A stretch of 64,000 nt of DNA from Caenorhabditis elegans (Eukaryota; Nematoda; Chromadorea; Rhabditida; Rhabditidae): contig NC_003282.8 of assembly GCF_000002985.6 (NCBI RefSeq), positions 4,650,001-4,714,000 of the forward strand, read 5' to 3'. Position 1 is the stretch's first letter, and every line of letters starts with the position of its first letter. Below are positions 50,301-64,000 of the stretch, one piece after another. The translations under genes were made by a program, and so were the position numbers. The notes beneath the pieces are model-generated. The model was not told the origin of the DNA. It did no database searches and saw only the letters and a list, made by a program, of their open reading frames with translations.

Positions 50301-53300
50301 GATCAACTTTTTGATCGTGAAGAACATGATGTCGATGTGAGAATGTTCCTCTCTGAACATCTTGTCCACTCAATCGTACGTGAATTCCTTCTTTCAAAAG
50401 TGATCCGAACGCGAGAGCCTCTCCGCAAGCCCAATCAAGCTGAAATTATTAATTTTTTTTTTAAATTTTGAAAATTTTCGGGTTTTCTCTTCAAAATTCT
50501 AATGAAAATTGGAAAAAAAATGCGCAAAATATGGATTTTATTAGATTTTGATTGATTGATTTTCTTGATTTTAAGCCTAATTTAGCACATTTTTTGCTCA
50601 AATCTTACCGAGTTATCCTTGAGCATTTGCTGCCGCCCCTTCAGTGTTCTCTCCAAACCACGATGAAGATTAAAACCTTCTGGATACTGCGAGAATTTTC
50701 CAATAATCTGTTCAATGTTCTCCTGTTCGATTCCGGTTGATGGTAGCTTGAGTGGATCACGCTTCTTGAAGAAATCATCCCATGGAGAATCGAGCCAATC
50801 TCTGTTACGAACATATGTCACCTTCTGCGCATTCTCATAAGCATCCTCGAGAATCGACCCGTACTTTGTGAGTTCTTCCTTAACATATTGCTCATTTGCA
50901 ACTCCTTCGTTGAGAATCTTCTCCTGATACTTTTCCAGTGCTGTCTTCGTTTGCTTGATTCGTTGGTACATGAGTGGTTGAGTGAACATCGGCTCGTCGA
51001 GCTCATTGTGTCCGTGACGCCGGTAACAAACAAGATCCACGATAACGTCCTTCTTGAAAGTCTTCCTCCAATCGGCGGCGACATTGCACACGTGCATTAC
51101 AGCCTCCGGATCGTCGACGTTCACGTGGAAGATCGGGCATCCGACGACACGACCAACATCTGTACAATATGGAGACGAGCGAGAAGATCTTGGATCGGTA
51201 GTGAATCCGATTTGATTGTTCACAACGATGTGGATGGCTCCGTGAGTCGTGTAACTCGGCAGATCATCCAAATTGAACGTCTCGAGCACAACACCTTGAC
51301 CGGCGAACGCAGCATCTCCGTGAAGAAGGATAGCCATCGTCCGATCGCACTTCTCATCTCCAGCATAGAAAGCTTCAGCTCGGACCTTTCCCATCACAAC
51401 TGGATCGACAGCTTCCAAGTGAGATGGATTAGCGACGACGGCGATTTTAACGTTCTTCTGTGATTGTCTGTTCAATCGTTCGATGCAGACTCCCAAATGG
51501 TACTTAACATCTCCGGATCCTTCATCAGCAGGCTCGAGAGTCGAGAATTGCGACAGAATCGTGGCCAGTGGCTGACGGCAAACGTTGGCAAGCACATTGA
51601 GCCTTCCACGATGTGGCATTCCAATGACGAATGAGTCGACTCCAAGTGTCGAAGATGAGTCGATGACTTGCTTCATTGCCGGAATTAGAACTTCGCACCC
51701 CTCAAGACCGAATCTCTTCTCACTTGGCCATTTTTTGGCGAGGAACTCTTCGAACTTTGTAGACCGGATCAGACGTTTGAACAGCACCTTCTTCTGATCG
51801 TGAGAGAGCTCGGTGACACGTGGAGCTTCGAATCGTCGGCGGATCCAATCTTGTTGCTCGAGATTGTTCAAATGCATATATTCGACTCCGGTGCTGGTGC
51901 AATAGATATCCTGGAAATTTTAGATTTTATATTTTTGATTTTTGAGCCAGTTTGGTATGTTTTTCAATACTTTTTTCAAAATTCAGTGACTTTGTATGAA
52001 AATAACTTTTAATTCGATTGGAAAAACGGTCCAAAATCGCCTGAAATGGCGATTTTTGAGAACTTTTTCCATTTTTCCAACAGAGGCCCCACGAAAAGGG
52101 GAGCAGAACGAAAAGGGGATCTGCAAAAAGGGGATCTGCGAAAAGGGGAGATACGAAAAGGGGAGATACGAAAAGGGGATCTGGCACTGTGCCAAACGCT
52201 ATTTTTCTCGAAGAAAACGATACAACGATGCTCCGATGTTACGCGTCGCGTGTTGTTAAGCGTATCTTCTAGAAGAAAATTTCAAAAATCAACGTGCGTT
52301 GCGTGAGAAAAATTGCGTTTTGTGCGTTTGGCACAGTGCCAGCTCCCCTTTTCGTTGCTCCCCTTTTCGTATCTCCCCTTTTCGTATCTCCCCTTTTCGC
52401 AGATCCCCTTTTTGCAGATCCCCTTTTCGTTCTGCTCCCCTTTTCGTGGGGCCTCTTCCAACAGAAATAAACGTTATTTTCAGATAAATCCACTAAATTT
52501 TAATGAAAAATATAGGCTCATTTTGCACAATTCCTTGATCGCACCTTAAGTCTCTGAAGAATTTCTCTCAACGTCAAGCTCTTCTTTTCGCTGATAAAAG
52601 TGGTGGGCGGAAGAAGGAATTCTCGGTCCAAATCACGTTCTCCAAGTCCGTAGAACGAGAGTTCAAGCTCCGGTGGAATCGTGTCATCCAAATCGGCACT
52701 GTTTATTCCGAGTGGATCGAGATCTGCGATATTGTGACCACGAGTCTGATAACTGCGGATGAGGAGCTGGATTTTCAAGTGATCCGAGATCGATTGAACA
52801 GATGCATTCGTATCGAGGCGAGTGGCCGGGGCAGATCTGGAACAGTTTTCGAGATTAAAATTAGAAAATTTACGGTGAATTTTATATTTTTTCTAATAAA
52901 ATTTTTAAAGAACGCAAAAAACGAAGCTTTTCACACTAGTTTCGGCATTTATTGAATGTATCGAATTTGCAATTTTTTCTCGCTACAGTAATCTTAAAGG
53001 CGCACTGGGCAAATTTTTTTGCTTAAAACTACCAATTTTCTAATGAGACTTTATTAAAAATCTCCAAAAAACTTTCATGATGATTCAAAATTTCAAAAAA
53101 AAGTTGTTTTGATAAAAACTGTTCACGGGAGCCTTTGAGATTACTGTAGTGAATATTCTGAAATTTTCCCTTTGAAAAACAGTTTTTTCAAAGAAAAATT
53201 CCAAGGTTGTTGACTTCAATTCTCGTTTAGATGTTTATCATCATCACAATCAGAACAAAAAAAACGAACGAGGTCGTGACTTGAGCAGCTGCTGGTGAAA

Positions 53301-53984
53301 CTCCAAGAGCTCCAGCGTAGGCAGTTGCTGGTGGAGCCTGAAAAGCTTGTCCTGGTCCGGCTCCGGCCTCGACATTGCGGAAGTACGCATCCCATGAAGT
53401 GTGTACTGATGATGGATCCTGAAGCCAAGCTTCGTACATTTGCTCAATGTAGATGGATGAGGATCCATTTAGGAATGGTTCATGCTTGACGGCGGCGGCC
53501 ACTGACTGATTGCGGTGCTGGAAAATTTTGGAATTAATATGATATCCAGGCGTGAAATTTTTACTCAAAATACGGTACCTAGGGTCTCACCACGACAAAT
53601 TTCTGTTAAATGCGAAAATGTGTGCGCCTTTAAAGAGTACTGTAATTTAAAAATGAGGGATTTCAATCGATTTTTTATATTTCACCGAAAAAATATTTTG
53701 AAAAATCGATGAATATTTCACATTTAACGCAAGTCGGACTTTTCGCATTTAATTAAAGAAAACTTTCCTGTCGAGACTTTAGATACCTTATTTTTGGAGC
53801 ACAAACCGGGAAAAATTGTTTTGAAATACTCTTCTCAAATTAATTTAACCAATTTTTTCGAATTTTTTGTCACTACCTGAACAAGTGTCGAAGCAGAAAT
53901 GTGGCTCTTTCCGGATGAAGCATTTCTGATGGCATTGATGCGACTGGGGGACGCAAGACGACATATAAGACTCGCCCGATGCAT
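47322..53984 (-). CDS. ogdh-1: OGDH-1, 2-oxoglutarate dehydrogenase E1 component
   Basis: Eight minus-strand exons (53984-53877, 53517-53270, 52836-52545, 51910-50609, 50439-50296, 49783-49445, 48793-48347, 47531-47322) join in phase to 1029 residues, the usual length. The N-terminus [20 protein letters not shown] is a mitochondrial presequence. The fold continues with [48 protein letters not shown], the thiamine-diphosphate motif [57 protein letters not shown] and a C-terminal transketolase-like half. It decarboxylates 2-oxoglutarate in the TCA cycle with E2 and E3. Repeats sit in five introns. A TTTCTTCAG acceptor just upstream of the ATG suggests trans-splicing. Confidence 0.98.
47658..48090. 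repeat. Foldback repeats, GCGCCTTTAA family (ogdh-1 last intron)
   Basis: A left end CCAGGTCTCGACACGG, a middle GTCGTGTCGAGACC and a right end GTCGTGTCGGGACCGG suggest one and a half elements or two nested copies. Inner ATGCGCCTTTAAAGAGTACC and TACTCCATAAAGGCGCACAC are inverse. Confidence 0.75.
49010..49350. repeat. Imperfect palindrome in ogdh-1 intron
   Basis: The left arm has TTTTCAATTTTGGCACAATT and CAGGAGTACGAAAAAAAAA. The right arm has TTTTTTTTCGTGCTCCTG and TCGTGTCAAAATTGAAAA. The palindrome is AT-rich and non-coding. Confidence 0.6.
49860..50285. repeat. Palindromic element with CATGTTGTTCCA arms (copy 1)
   Basis: Outer TAAATGGCCAATTTATCG matches TAGATTGGCCATTTAGAATC. Inner TAGTCGATTGCGCCATGTTG matches CAACATGGTGCAATCGACTA. 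It lies in an ogdh-1 intron. A second member is in cif-1 intron 1. Confidence 0.8.
52082..52457. repeat. Palindromic element built from AAAAGGGGA units (complete copy 2)
   Basis: It starts with AGAGGCCCCACGAAAAGGGG, continues with AAAAGGGGATCTGC / AAAAGGGGAGATACG units to CTGGCACTGTGCCAAACGC, then a loop. The inverse arm ends with CTTTTCGTGGGGCCTC. It lies in an ogdh-1 intron. Both arms show small tandem duplications of the AAAAGGGGAGATACG unit. Confidence 0.9.
53563..53801. repeat. Foldback repeat, GCGCCTTTAA family (shortened)
   Basis: Starts with AAATACGGTACCTAGGGTCTC and GTGTGCGCCTTTAAAGAGT and ends with a diverged inverse (TGTCGAGACTTTAGATACC). The right inner block is deleted. It lies in ogdh-1 intron 1. 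Confidence 0.75.
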
Positions 53985-56900
53985 GGTTGGGGGGCCAAGT
54001 TTCCCGGGTTACTGAAGAAACAAGAAAATAATAAAACTGTTTTCTTTTTTTTAAATCAATGATCAAAAAATAGTGTTTAGAAAAAGGAAAGTCACGCGGA
54101 AAATGACATCAACATTTTTTTTTGACGGCGTTGAATTGGAGGGTAAATATGTTTTAACGATGATGATTAACGGTTTCGGATATTTTGAATTTATAAACCC
54201 AAAATGTGCTCAAATGAACGAATTTTGTTAATGGCAGTTCAAAATTTCGAAAATTTCAAGCTATGTTTAGCTAAGATCTTAAATTTTGCAAGAAAAAAAT
54301 ATCTGTTAGTCATTTTTTGCATTATTTTGAACAGAGACCACTAATCACAATTCTGTCTTATCACACCGAAAAATGTGGAAAAAGATGGAAATTTTGCATA
54401 CGGAGCTTTCACTATCACTTAAATAATTACCTTCTGTTTGATAGACGTCTCAGGAATGAAAATGAAAAGTTTGGGAAAAAATGAGAGAAATTTGATTTGG
54501 ACGGACGAATTTTTTTAAAAATTTTTTAATTCATTTAATTTTTTAATATTTATTTAAATATGATTTTAGTGCATTTCGTTCTGAATTTTTTAGTGAGGAC
54601 TAAATACAATGAACTCAAAAAACTGAATTTCATAACGAGACTTTAAAAAATCGCTCAAAAAATAAATGACGGTTTTTGCTTAAAAATGTTTTGTTAGCTA
54701 AAAACCCACAACTTCGTCATTTTTTCTGTGTCCAAATTAGATTCAAATGCAACTAAATTATCGAAAACCCGTGAGAAAAACAATCCAAATATGCAGAAAA
54801 TAGGACAATAATCAAATTAAAATCACTTTCTGAATTCTGCGAAACGGAAAAGGTGGCGAAATTGGAGGTTTTAGATTTAAAAAAAACCAAGCTATATTCA
54901 AGAATTTTTTAACCTCCATAAAAGTTTCGTTCTGAAATTCAGCTTTTTTGGGGCCATAAAACAACAATTTTGATCTGTTAGTCATCATTTAACATCACAA
55001 AATGTTCTTTTTTTCATCACCACTTAAATCGAAAGTATTTCCGAAGAACTGGTTTTTGTTTTGCTTTTATTGGGCGAAAACCTATAAACAAAAAAAAACA
55101 AGAGGATAACTTTCCGTTGTGCAAAATAAAGCTGTCAAAAAAGAAGAAGCTGCATAAGGAAATTGAGGAGCAGACACAACAAATTGAGAGTATTCAAAAA
55201 AAACGAAGAGAGGAGAGAAAAAGAGTGGACATACACACCGCCCGTGTTCAAGATCATCTCATCATCGAACGATCCACAGGAGGGTGATTAAGCACAGAAC
55301 TTCACACAGTTCGCCCGGGGGTTTACCCCTTCTCTCATGCCTCTCGGCGTCTCGTCAATGTTTCATAACACTCTCACGGGCGGCTCGCTTTCGAGGGGCG
55401 CCCAGCAGCACCAATCGGCCAAAGACAGAGAGAGAGAGAGATAGAGAGATGGAGGGAAAAAGAGAGAAAAAACCAGAGAATATGACGCATTTCGGTGGAG
55501 GAGTAGGAGGAGTAGGAGAAAAAGAAACTGATGAACACAGGCTGCGCGGATACGCGTATATACACACATATACAAACTACTTTTGTATTAGAAATATGTT
55601 CTACTTATGAAGCATCACAGAACCTACAAAAATATCAGTTTGATTCTTTAATTTGAAGATGAAGTAAAATGATTGGAAATTTGGTTTTAAAAATTTCAAG
55701 AACATCTCAAAAAATGGTGTCATCGGAGAATGTTTCGACTTTTCTGGAATATTGAAAATCTAATTTTTTTTAGTTAATTAACATTAAAATACAATTTTTA
55801 ACGAAGTTTGTTTGAATTGATAAAAAGAAAAACACTAAGATAACATATGTATTCGTCCAAAAAATGTTAAGATATTTTTTTGAAAAATCTGAATCATTAG
55901 ATTTCAGTGAAAAATTGAAAAATCGACACCCTCAGACCCAAATTCAGAAAAATCACGATAGAGAAACAAAAAAAAACCGGAATTATGGAAAATCCAAATT
56001 CTTTTTGATTTTTCAATTTTGGTTAAATTCTCGTCAATGTGAGATATTCAACAAATCAGAGATTTGCGCCGCCCACTTTTCCACTAATCAGAGGGTTGAA
56101 GTAGCCGGAGCGAATCGCTGATTGGTCCCAGCTCTCACTTTCGGAGGGAATTCAAGCAGGAGTACCAAGTATTTTTTAAACATTCGCTTGAAAAAAAAGA
56201 ATCTTTCATTCTTTACCGATTTTTTTCGTTTTTCTTTTGTGTATTTTCTGAATTTAAGTCAATTTTCGATTTTTTTGGAGCCAAATTTTCCAATCACGTA
56301 GCTTCAGCTTTTAAAATAATTTTGTAGATCATTTTTTTCGCATATTTTGGTACAATTACAGTCTATAGGCGCACGAATTTCCAATTTTTGTGCACCTATC
56401 GACTGAAAATGTACCAAAATCTGGAAAAAAAATGCGGCAGTAACTTCTAAAATGTGCAAAATAGAGAAGGCATGGTTTTTTTTTAAATATGACTCGAATT
56501 TTTTAAATTTAATTTCAAAAAGAATTTGAGAAAAAGGAAAATTAACTAAAATTCCCGTTTTCATTAGCAGAATTTTTGGACTTTTCTTCAAAAAAAGGCT
56601 AGTTTCTCCGAACTCTGAAAATTAAGAACAAAGATTGGCTTCGTCCGTCAAGTGACAAACATCTGATTATCATCGAAGCGGAAGAGACTAATCTCTTGTC
56701 CCTCCGGCTCCACGAGCATCAGTGTAAAGTGAGACGCCCGTGTGCTTATCGCATAACAAAAAAACAAGATAAAGCGACGGATAAATAGAAATAATCGGGT
56801 TTCGAAGTGAACAAAATCCATATTAAGTCAGAAGAGTGGGGAACATTTTCTTTTTTTAAATCAACAGTTTATGGGGAAATTTTTCAAGAGAGAGATAGAA

Positions 56901-57005
56901 ATTATAGAGGAGGGAACCAACAAAACGGGGGACTTTCATGGGAAGAAAATACGATAGGGAGAACCAAAAACAAATATATTAAAAAGAACAGCGAAAAAAA
57001 AACAA
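53985..57005. other. ogdh-1 upstream region and cif-1 3' flank
   Basis: The stretch to about 55250 is AT-rich. A GC-rich, repeat-free island at 55250-55560 (CCCGGGGGTTTACCCC, GGGCGCCCAGC, an inverted-CCAAT-type element CACCAATCGGCC, then GAGAGA and CCTCC-complement tracts) looks like promoter DNA for ogdh-1 or a distal regulatory element. A small CTAATCAG/CTGATTGG hairpin lies at 56070-56130 and GATA-type sites at 56740-56790. No gene is seen; the ORFs are low-complexity. Confidence 0.5.
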
Positions 57006-60414
<3,409 letters not shown>

Positions 60415-60481
60415 TTAGAAAATATGGAACTGTGAACGAGCAAAAAGGAGAAATGCACATCAAACTTCAACTCATTCACCT

Positions 60482-60739
60482 TTATTTCGCGGCGCTATCA
60501 ACCGTTGCGATCTTCTCAATGTGTCCTTTCCGAATCGCTTCCAGCTGTCTCTGGCTTCTTCTCAAATGATGCTCAATGAGCAACAGGTCACTTGGCTCGA
60601 AACGTGTTGCAGCGGCGCGGAACTCGTGCCGAATATGCGTGCGAATGCTCGGGTCACGGCCACGGGAGGCGCGCAAAAAATCACGGTAGGTGGAGAGAAC
60701 GAGCTTTTGAAGTTTGCTGTGCACTACTCCTCCGCTCAT
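60482..60739 (-). CDS. SDHAF1-type LYR-motif protein (succinate dehydrogenase assembly factor)
   Basis: A single minus-strand exon encodes 85 residues. The N-terminal HSKLQKLVLSTYRDFLRASR aligns with the LYR-motif start of SDHAF1, with Thr in place of Leu (T17-Y18-R19). It is followed by RTHIRHEFRAAATRFEPSD and IEHHLRRSQRQLEAIRKGH, the family's second arginine-rich helix. SDHAF1 helps deliver Fe-S clusters to SDHB in the mitochondrial matrix. The open frame extends upstream to 60883, but the SDHAF1-like start is the ATG at 60739; the extension is a hydrophobic intercistronic artefact. The gene lies 168 bp after yars-2 and 88 bp before cif-1, so it is probably a middle gene of an operon. No intron is seen. 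Confidence 0.85.
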   Translation of the reverse strand: MSGGVVHSKLQKLVLSTYRDFLRASRGRDPSIRTHIRHEFRAAATRFEPSDLLLIEHHLRRSQRQLEAIRKGHIEKIATVDSAAK

Positions 60740-60907
60740 GCGAATAGAGACGAGCCGAAAATTATTCAGGAATAAAATACAAAAAATATGCTTGGAAACG
60801 AGAAAAAGAGATATAATAAAGCGTAGAGAACGCCGAGAATATGACACCACAAATACAACAAAAAAATGAATATTTATTTTCATTATAACAACTAAAACTG
60901 AACCTAT

Positions 60908-62496
60908 TCAAACCCATCGAACCAGCTGGTAACCTCGTTTTCCCCAACAAACAAGGGTGAGATCGGAGGCATTTTCCAGGAAAACGTCTGCTATTGATTC
61001 CGATGGAGATCTTTTCTTCTCTCCATTCACTGAAAATGCTCCTTGTTGCATCAAAAGATGACCTTTCCCACTGCCTAGTCGAGATGCGTCCGCGAGTTGG
61101 CCCATTGTTGCTACCTGGGAAGAAAAAGAATAAAATCTTCGACAACTAATTTTTTGATGCTTACATTCTCCTTTTTCAAGTCAATTGTTGTTCTGAATAA
61201 TTGCAATACTTCACTTCTCGACAATCCCGATAAATCAGCCTTCTTGGCTCCAAACATTGCTTTTGTACACCGCATCGCCACTTCTAAACCTTCTTTTCCG
61301 TGCACAATTCGAGTAATTTCGGCGGCCAACTCCCTCTGAGCAATCCATTGTCCAAGATTGCTCCTATGATTCTTCAGAACATCTCTTATATGTTCGATAT
61401 CTTGCAAACTGAAAAGTAACAGAAGCTCTTCCGCTTTGTCATCGTGAAGCTGCGCGAAGAACTGATAGAAATGGAACGGAGACGTCTTCGTCGCATCAAG
61501 CCACAGCGCACCTCCTCCTTCAGACTTTCCGAGCTTGGCACCAGTAGAATCCGTCAGAATCGGGAAGCATACTCCTGCAGCGAAGGCTTGATTCATCATT
61601 TTCTTAATATAGTGAGCTCCAAAGTCCAGGTGACCCAATTGATCATATCCACCAAGCTGGAATCGACATCCATACTTTTCGGATAACGTGTACCAGTCGA
61701 ATGCTTGCATTGTTTGATAGCTGAATTCAGTGTACGATAATCCAACTTCCAGCCGATTCTTTATCGTATTCATTCGAAGCATCTTTCCGACTTGCATATT
61801 CTTGCATTCTCTCAGGAAATCTCGTAGACTAATCTGAAAAATATAACATTTTCTTTCTCATCATAGCAAGCCGAATGACTACCTTTCCTAGCCAATCATT
61901 ATTGTTCACGATGATCGGCTTCTCGCTTGATCCCGGCGCGTTCTCAAAAATCTTGCAGATCTGATCTGTTACTTTCCTCGAGTTGTGCATAATTACATCG
62001 CCGGCCAGAAGACCCCGTTCTGAAGGTCATGATTTATTGAGTTTTCAGCGCTTTTCTAGGTAAAAACCTGATTTCTTTCCGCTCGGATCTCCAATACTGG
62101 CAGTGAATTCTCCGATCAATGCAATTGGACGTATTCCAAACTGCTGTGCACGAATTAAATTGACGAGAATCAGAAGATTTCCAATGTGAAGGCTCTCAGC
62201 AGTTGGATCGAAACCAGCATACACATAAGGTGGAAGCTGCCTGAAATTAAATGGATTATTTGCGGAATTTCGTAACATTCACAAGTTCAACCTCAAATCT
62301 TCGCTACATTTAGACAGCAGGTCCGTTGGATACGAGTGTTGCAGCTGTTTTCTCGCGTTTAAGTCGGTGATGTAATCCACGAATGAGCTTTCTCTGAAAA
62401 AAAACGAAAAATTAGAATAACCCACTAGCAATTGACTCACCGAGGTGCACGTACCGTTTTTAAGGCCACATTTCCGATTCGTTTGCTGTTGAACAT
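60908..62496 (-). CDS. yars-2: Mitochondrial tyrosyl-tRNA synthetase
   Basis: Six minus-strand exons (62496-62441, 62393-62292, 62240-62068, 62019-61883, 61833-61165, 61114-60908) encode 447 residues. The basic N-terminus [16 protein letters not shown] suits mitochondrial import. Class I signatures are intact: [15 protein letters not shown] (HIGH-like, 71-74), [34 protein letters not shown] and KLGKS (256-260, the bacterial/mitochondrial KMSKS form). The C-terminal S4-like domain includes [10 protein letters not shown] and ends VRWV. The enzyme charges mitochondrial tRNA-Tyr. It starts 527 bp after the miro-1 stop on the same strand, within reach for an operon. Confidence 0.96.
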
Positions 62497-63022
62497 TGTG
62501 TACTAGCGGTAGCTGCATAAAAATATAATAGAAATGATATTTTAGTAAAAGAAAATGATTAAAATCCCGTTTTTAGGGACCGCAGTTTCCACAAAACTCC
62601 GCGCGGTGGTCGGAGAAAATCCTCGGCCACCCGGCCACGAAAACTCGGCCATTTTGCATTTTCACCATTTTTCATTAATGCTCATTTAAATTGGTTTTCA
62701 GCCGAAAATGTGTTAGAAAACCAGCATCTAGTCGATTGAATTAACAGTTAAGCAAAATATAAACTATAGAAATATAATTTCTTTGCAGAAATAACGTAAT
62801 GACAGTCAAAAATTGAGAAAAAAACAAGGAAGAAAGATTTATCGGAATTTGAAAATATCTGAGTATTAAAAATAGGAAAAAAAAGATACACAGGTGTAAT
62901 CGAGAATAAAGTTCCGGATAGTAACAAATCCTAGTTGGATAATTACAGTCGACCCGGCGGGGGGAGAATAAATAGAAACAGAGCGAGAGCACCAAGGGGA
63001 AAAATGCTAACAAATGATTCTA
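62497..63022. other. Intercistronic region miro-1 / yars-2
   Basis: Contains the miro-1 3' UTR at the right and a GGCCACCCGGCCACG-type repeat fragment at 62600-62660. No gene is seen. Confidence 0.45.
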
Positions 63023-63820
63023 TTACAGATTTTTCAAGACTAGGAAACCAGCTAGAGCTACTATGGCAGCGCCGAATGTGATTTTGGAGAGAAGATTCGA
63101 GTCGTTGAGGTAGAAAACACGACGGAGATGTGGATAAACTGCCATCATGGCGAGCTGCTCGAAGATCGGTGAAGAGGATTGGCCAATCTGAAATATCAAG
63201 AAATTGGAGCCGCAGTTGAAGCTTATAAGCTTATAAGCTAGCTTACATTGCCCGTCGAGAACTTGATCGGCTTCGGGAGCTCAAATTGTCTACAGAATTC
63301 CTCCGGCGGCACTTCCCATCGCTGGTCAACTTCTTCCCGTTCAACTTTCGTGGCAATCATCACACACGGTGTTTTTGTTCTGTAAATATTGAAATTATTG
63401 GGAATTTTGGGAATTGGAGCTTCAAAACCCACCTATAGAAATATTTCTGATAAACTGTAGCGCAGAACGCGAATGAATCCGGATTCGAGATATCATAGAG
63501 GAAAGCGACGACGTCCGCCGACGTCTCGCCGGATCCCAGCGCATCTTGTGGTGAGAGAACATCAACTTCACGCAAAAGCAGGTACTTGCTCTCCTCTTTC
63601 ACTCGGACACGATTGATAACGAATGGAGAATGACGACGTCCTATTTGTGCTACATCAGCCATTCCACGTCCTGCTAGGGATTGCATGAAGACTGTTTTTC
63701 CAGCGTCCTTGGCTCCGACTACCAGGCATTGGAAGACTTTTCGGTCGGTTCCATGGTTTTCTAGATCCTTCTTCCGTTCACGAGTCACTCTGATCGAGTC
63801 GAGTGTATTCCCAGCACGAC
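63023..63820 (-). CDS. miro-1: MIRO-1, mitochondrial Rho GTPase (C-terminal part, 5' end outside window)
   Basis: The last three minus-strand exons (63820-63433, 63379-63247, 63187-63023) join in phase; the gene continues past the right edge. They encode the C-terminal GTPase domain, with P-loop CLVVGAKDAGKTVFMQSL and the VVAFLYDISNPDSFAF and CVMIATKVE segments, and end with a helix GAAIVALAGFLVLKNL that anchors Miro in the outer mitochondrial membrane. Miro couples mitochondria to kinesin/dynein adaptors and ER contact sites. The N-terminal GTPase and EF hands would lie outside. It is the most upstream visible gene of the presumed miro-1, yars-2, LYR, cif-1 operon. Confidence 0.93.
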
Positions 63821-64000
63821 CTGAAATTACAAAAACTGAATAAAATGTATTTTTAATGAAGATTTTTTTTTCAAAATTTCCACCTGCCTGGAATTATATT
63901 TTTATTGAATTGTCATTTTTTATTACAACTTTCGGTAATTTATCCCGGCTTTTAAAAATATTTTGGCACATTTTGACAGACATTCATGAAACAACACGAA

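Noticed and set aside
55355-55575. Minus-strand Ser/Leu-rich ORFs near 55.4 kb
   Set aside because: They read the GAGAGA and GGAGGA tracts in reverse; low-complexity artefacts of a promoter-like island.
60740-60883. N-terminal extension of the SDHAF1-like protein
   Set aside because: The extra residues are hydrophobic, come from intercistronic T-rich DNA, and do not align with SDHAF1, whose start matches the ATG at 60739.

Overview
The window reads as Caenorhabditis elegans genomic DNA, most likely chromosome IV. The reasons are: AT-rich intergenic DNA, short introns ending in TTTTCAG, SL-type acceptors just ahead of start codons, operon-like gene spacing, many foldback repeats, TTAGGC telomere-like DNA, and proteins I recognise as the worm UBC-9, PSR-1, JMJD-1.2, OGDH-1, CIF-1, mitochondrial TyrRS and MIRO-1. 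Every gene model was built by hand by joining exons with compatible phase and GT/AG ends; no database was searched.

Left part (1-17.2 kb). A partial unidentified gene ends at 603. It is followed on + by ubc-9 (SUMO E2), a WCPPC thioredoxin-fold gene and psr-1 (JMJD6-type JmjC oxygenase), which may share an operon. A cuticle collagen on - converges on psr-1 with only 115 bp between stop codons. After a repeat-filled gap come two small mitochondrial genes on - in operon-like spacing (a cytochrome-oxidase-subunit-like membrane protein and mrps-21). Then on + lie jmjd-1.2 (PHD plus JmjC histone demethylase) and an EEF1A-lysine-methyltransferase-like gene.

Middle (17.2-47 kb). This part is gene-poor and rich in repeats. 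It holds a small single-pass membrane protein with WW-binding PPxY motifs, whose first exon lies 1.1 kb upstream of the second. It also holds an RTK-like gene whose kinase domain has lost the VAIK lysine, the HRD aspartate and the DFG aspartate, a C1GALT-like glycosyltransferase, and a secreted Ig-like (possibly FAM187-like) protein. The gaps contain telomere-like repeats, G/C homopolymers, minisatellites and long palindromes. Three sites match the two-part promoter of 21U-RNAs (piRNAs).

Right part (47-64 kb), all on -. ogdh-1 (2-oxoglutarate dehydrogenase E1, eight exons) stands alone. Further right is a probable operon read from high to low coordinate: miro-1 (partial, runs off the window), yars-2, an SDHAF1-type LYR protein and cif-1 (eIF3m/COP9 shared subunit).

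Functionally the window is enriched for mitochondrial genes (cox-like, mrps-21, ogdh-1, yars-2, SDHAF1-like, miro-1) and for 2-oxoglutarate-dependent oxygenases (psr-1, jmjd-1.2). The gene content is orthodox. The less-explored material is the pseudokinase, the PPxY membrane protein, the possible psr-1 N-terminal extension, the candidate piRNA loci and the foldback repeats.
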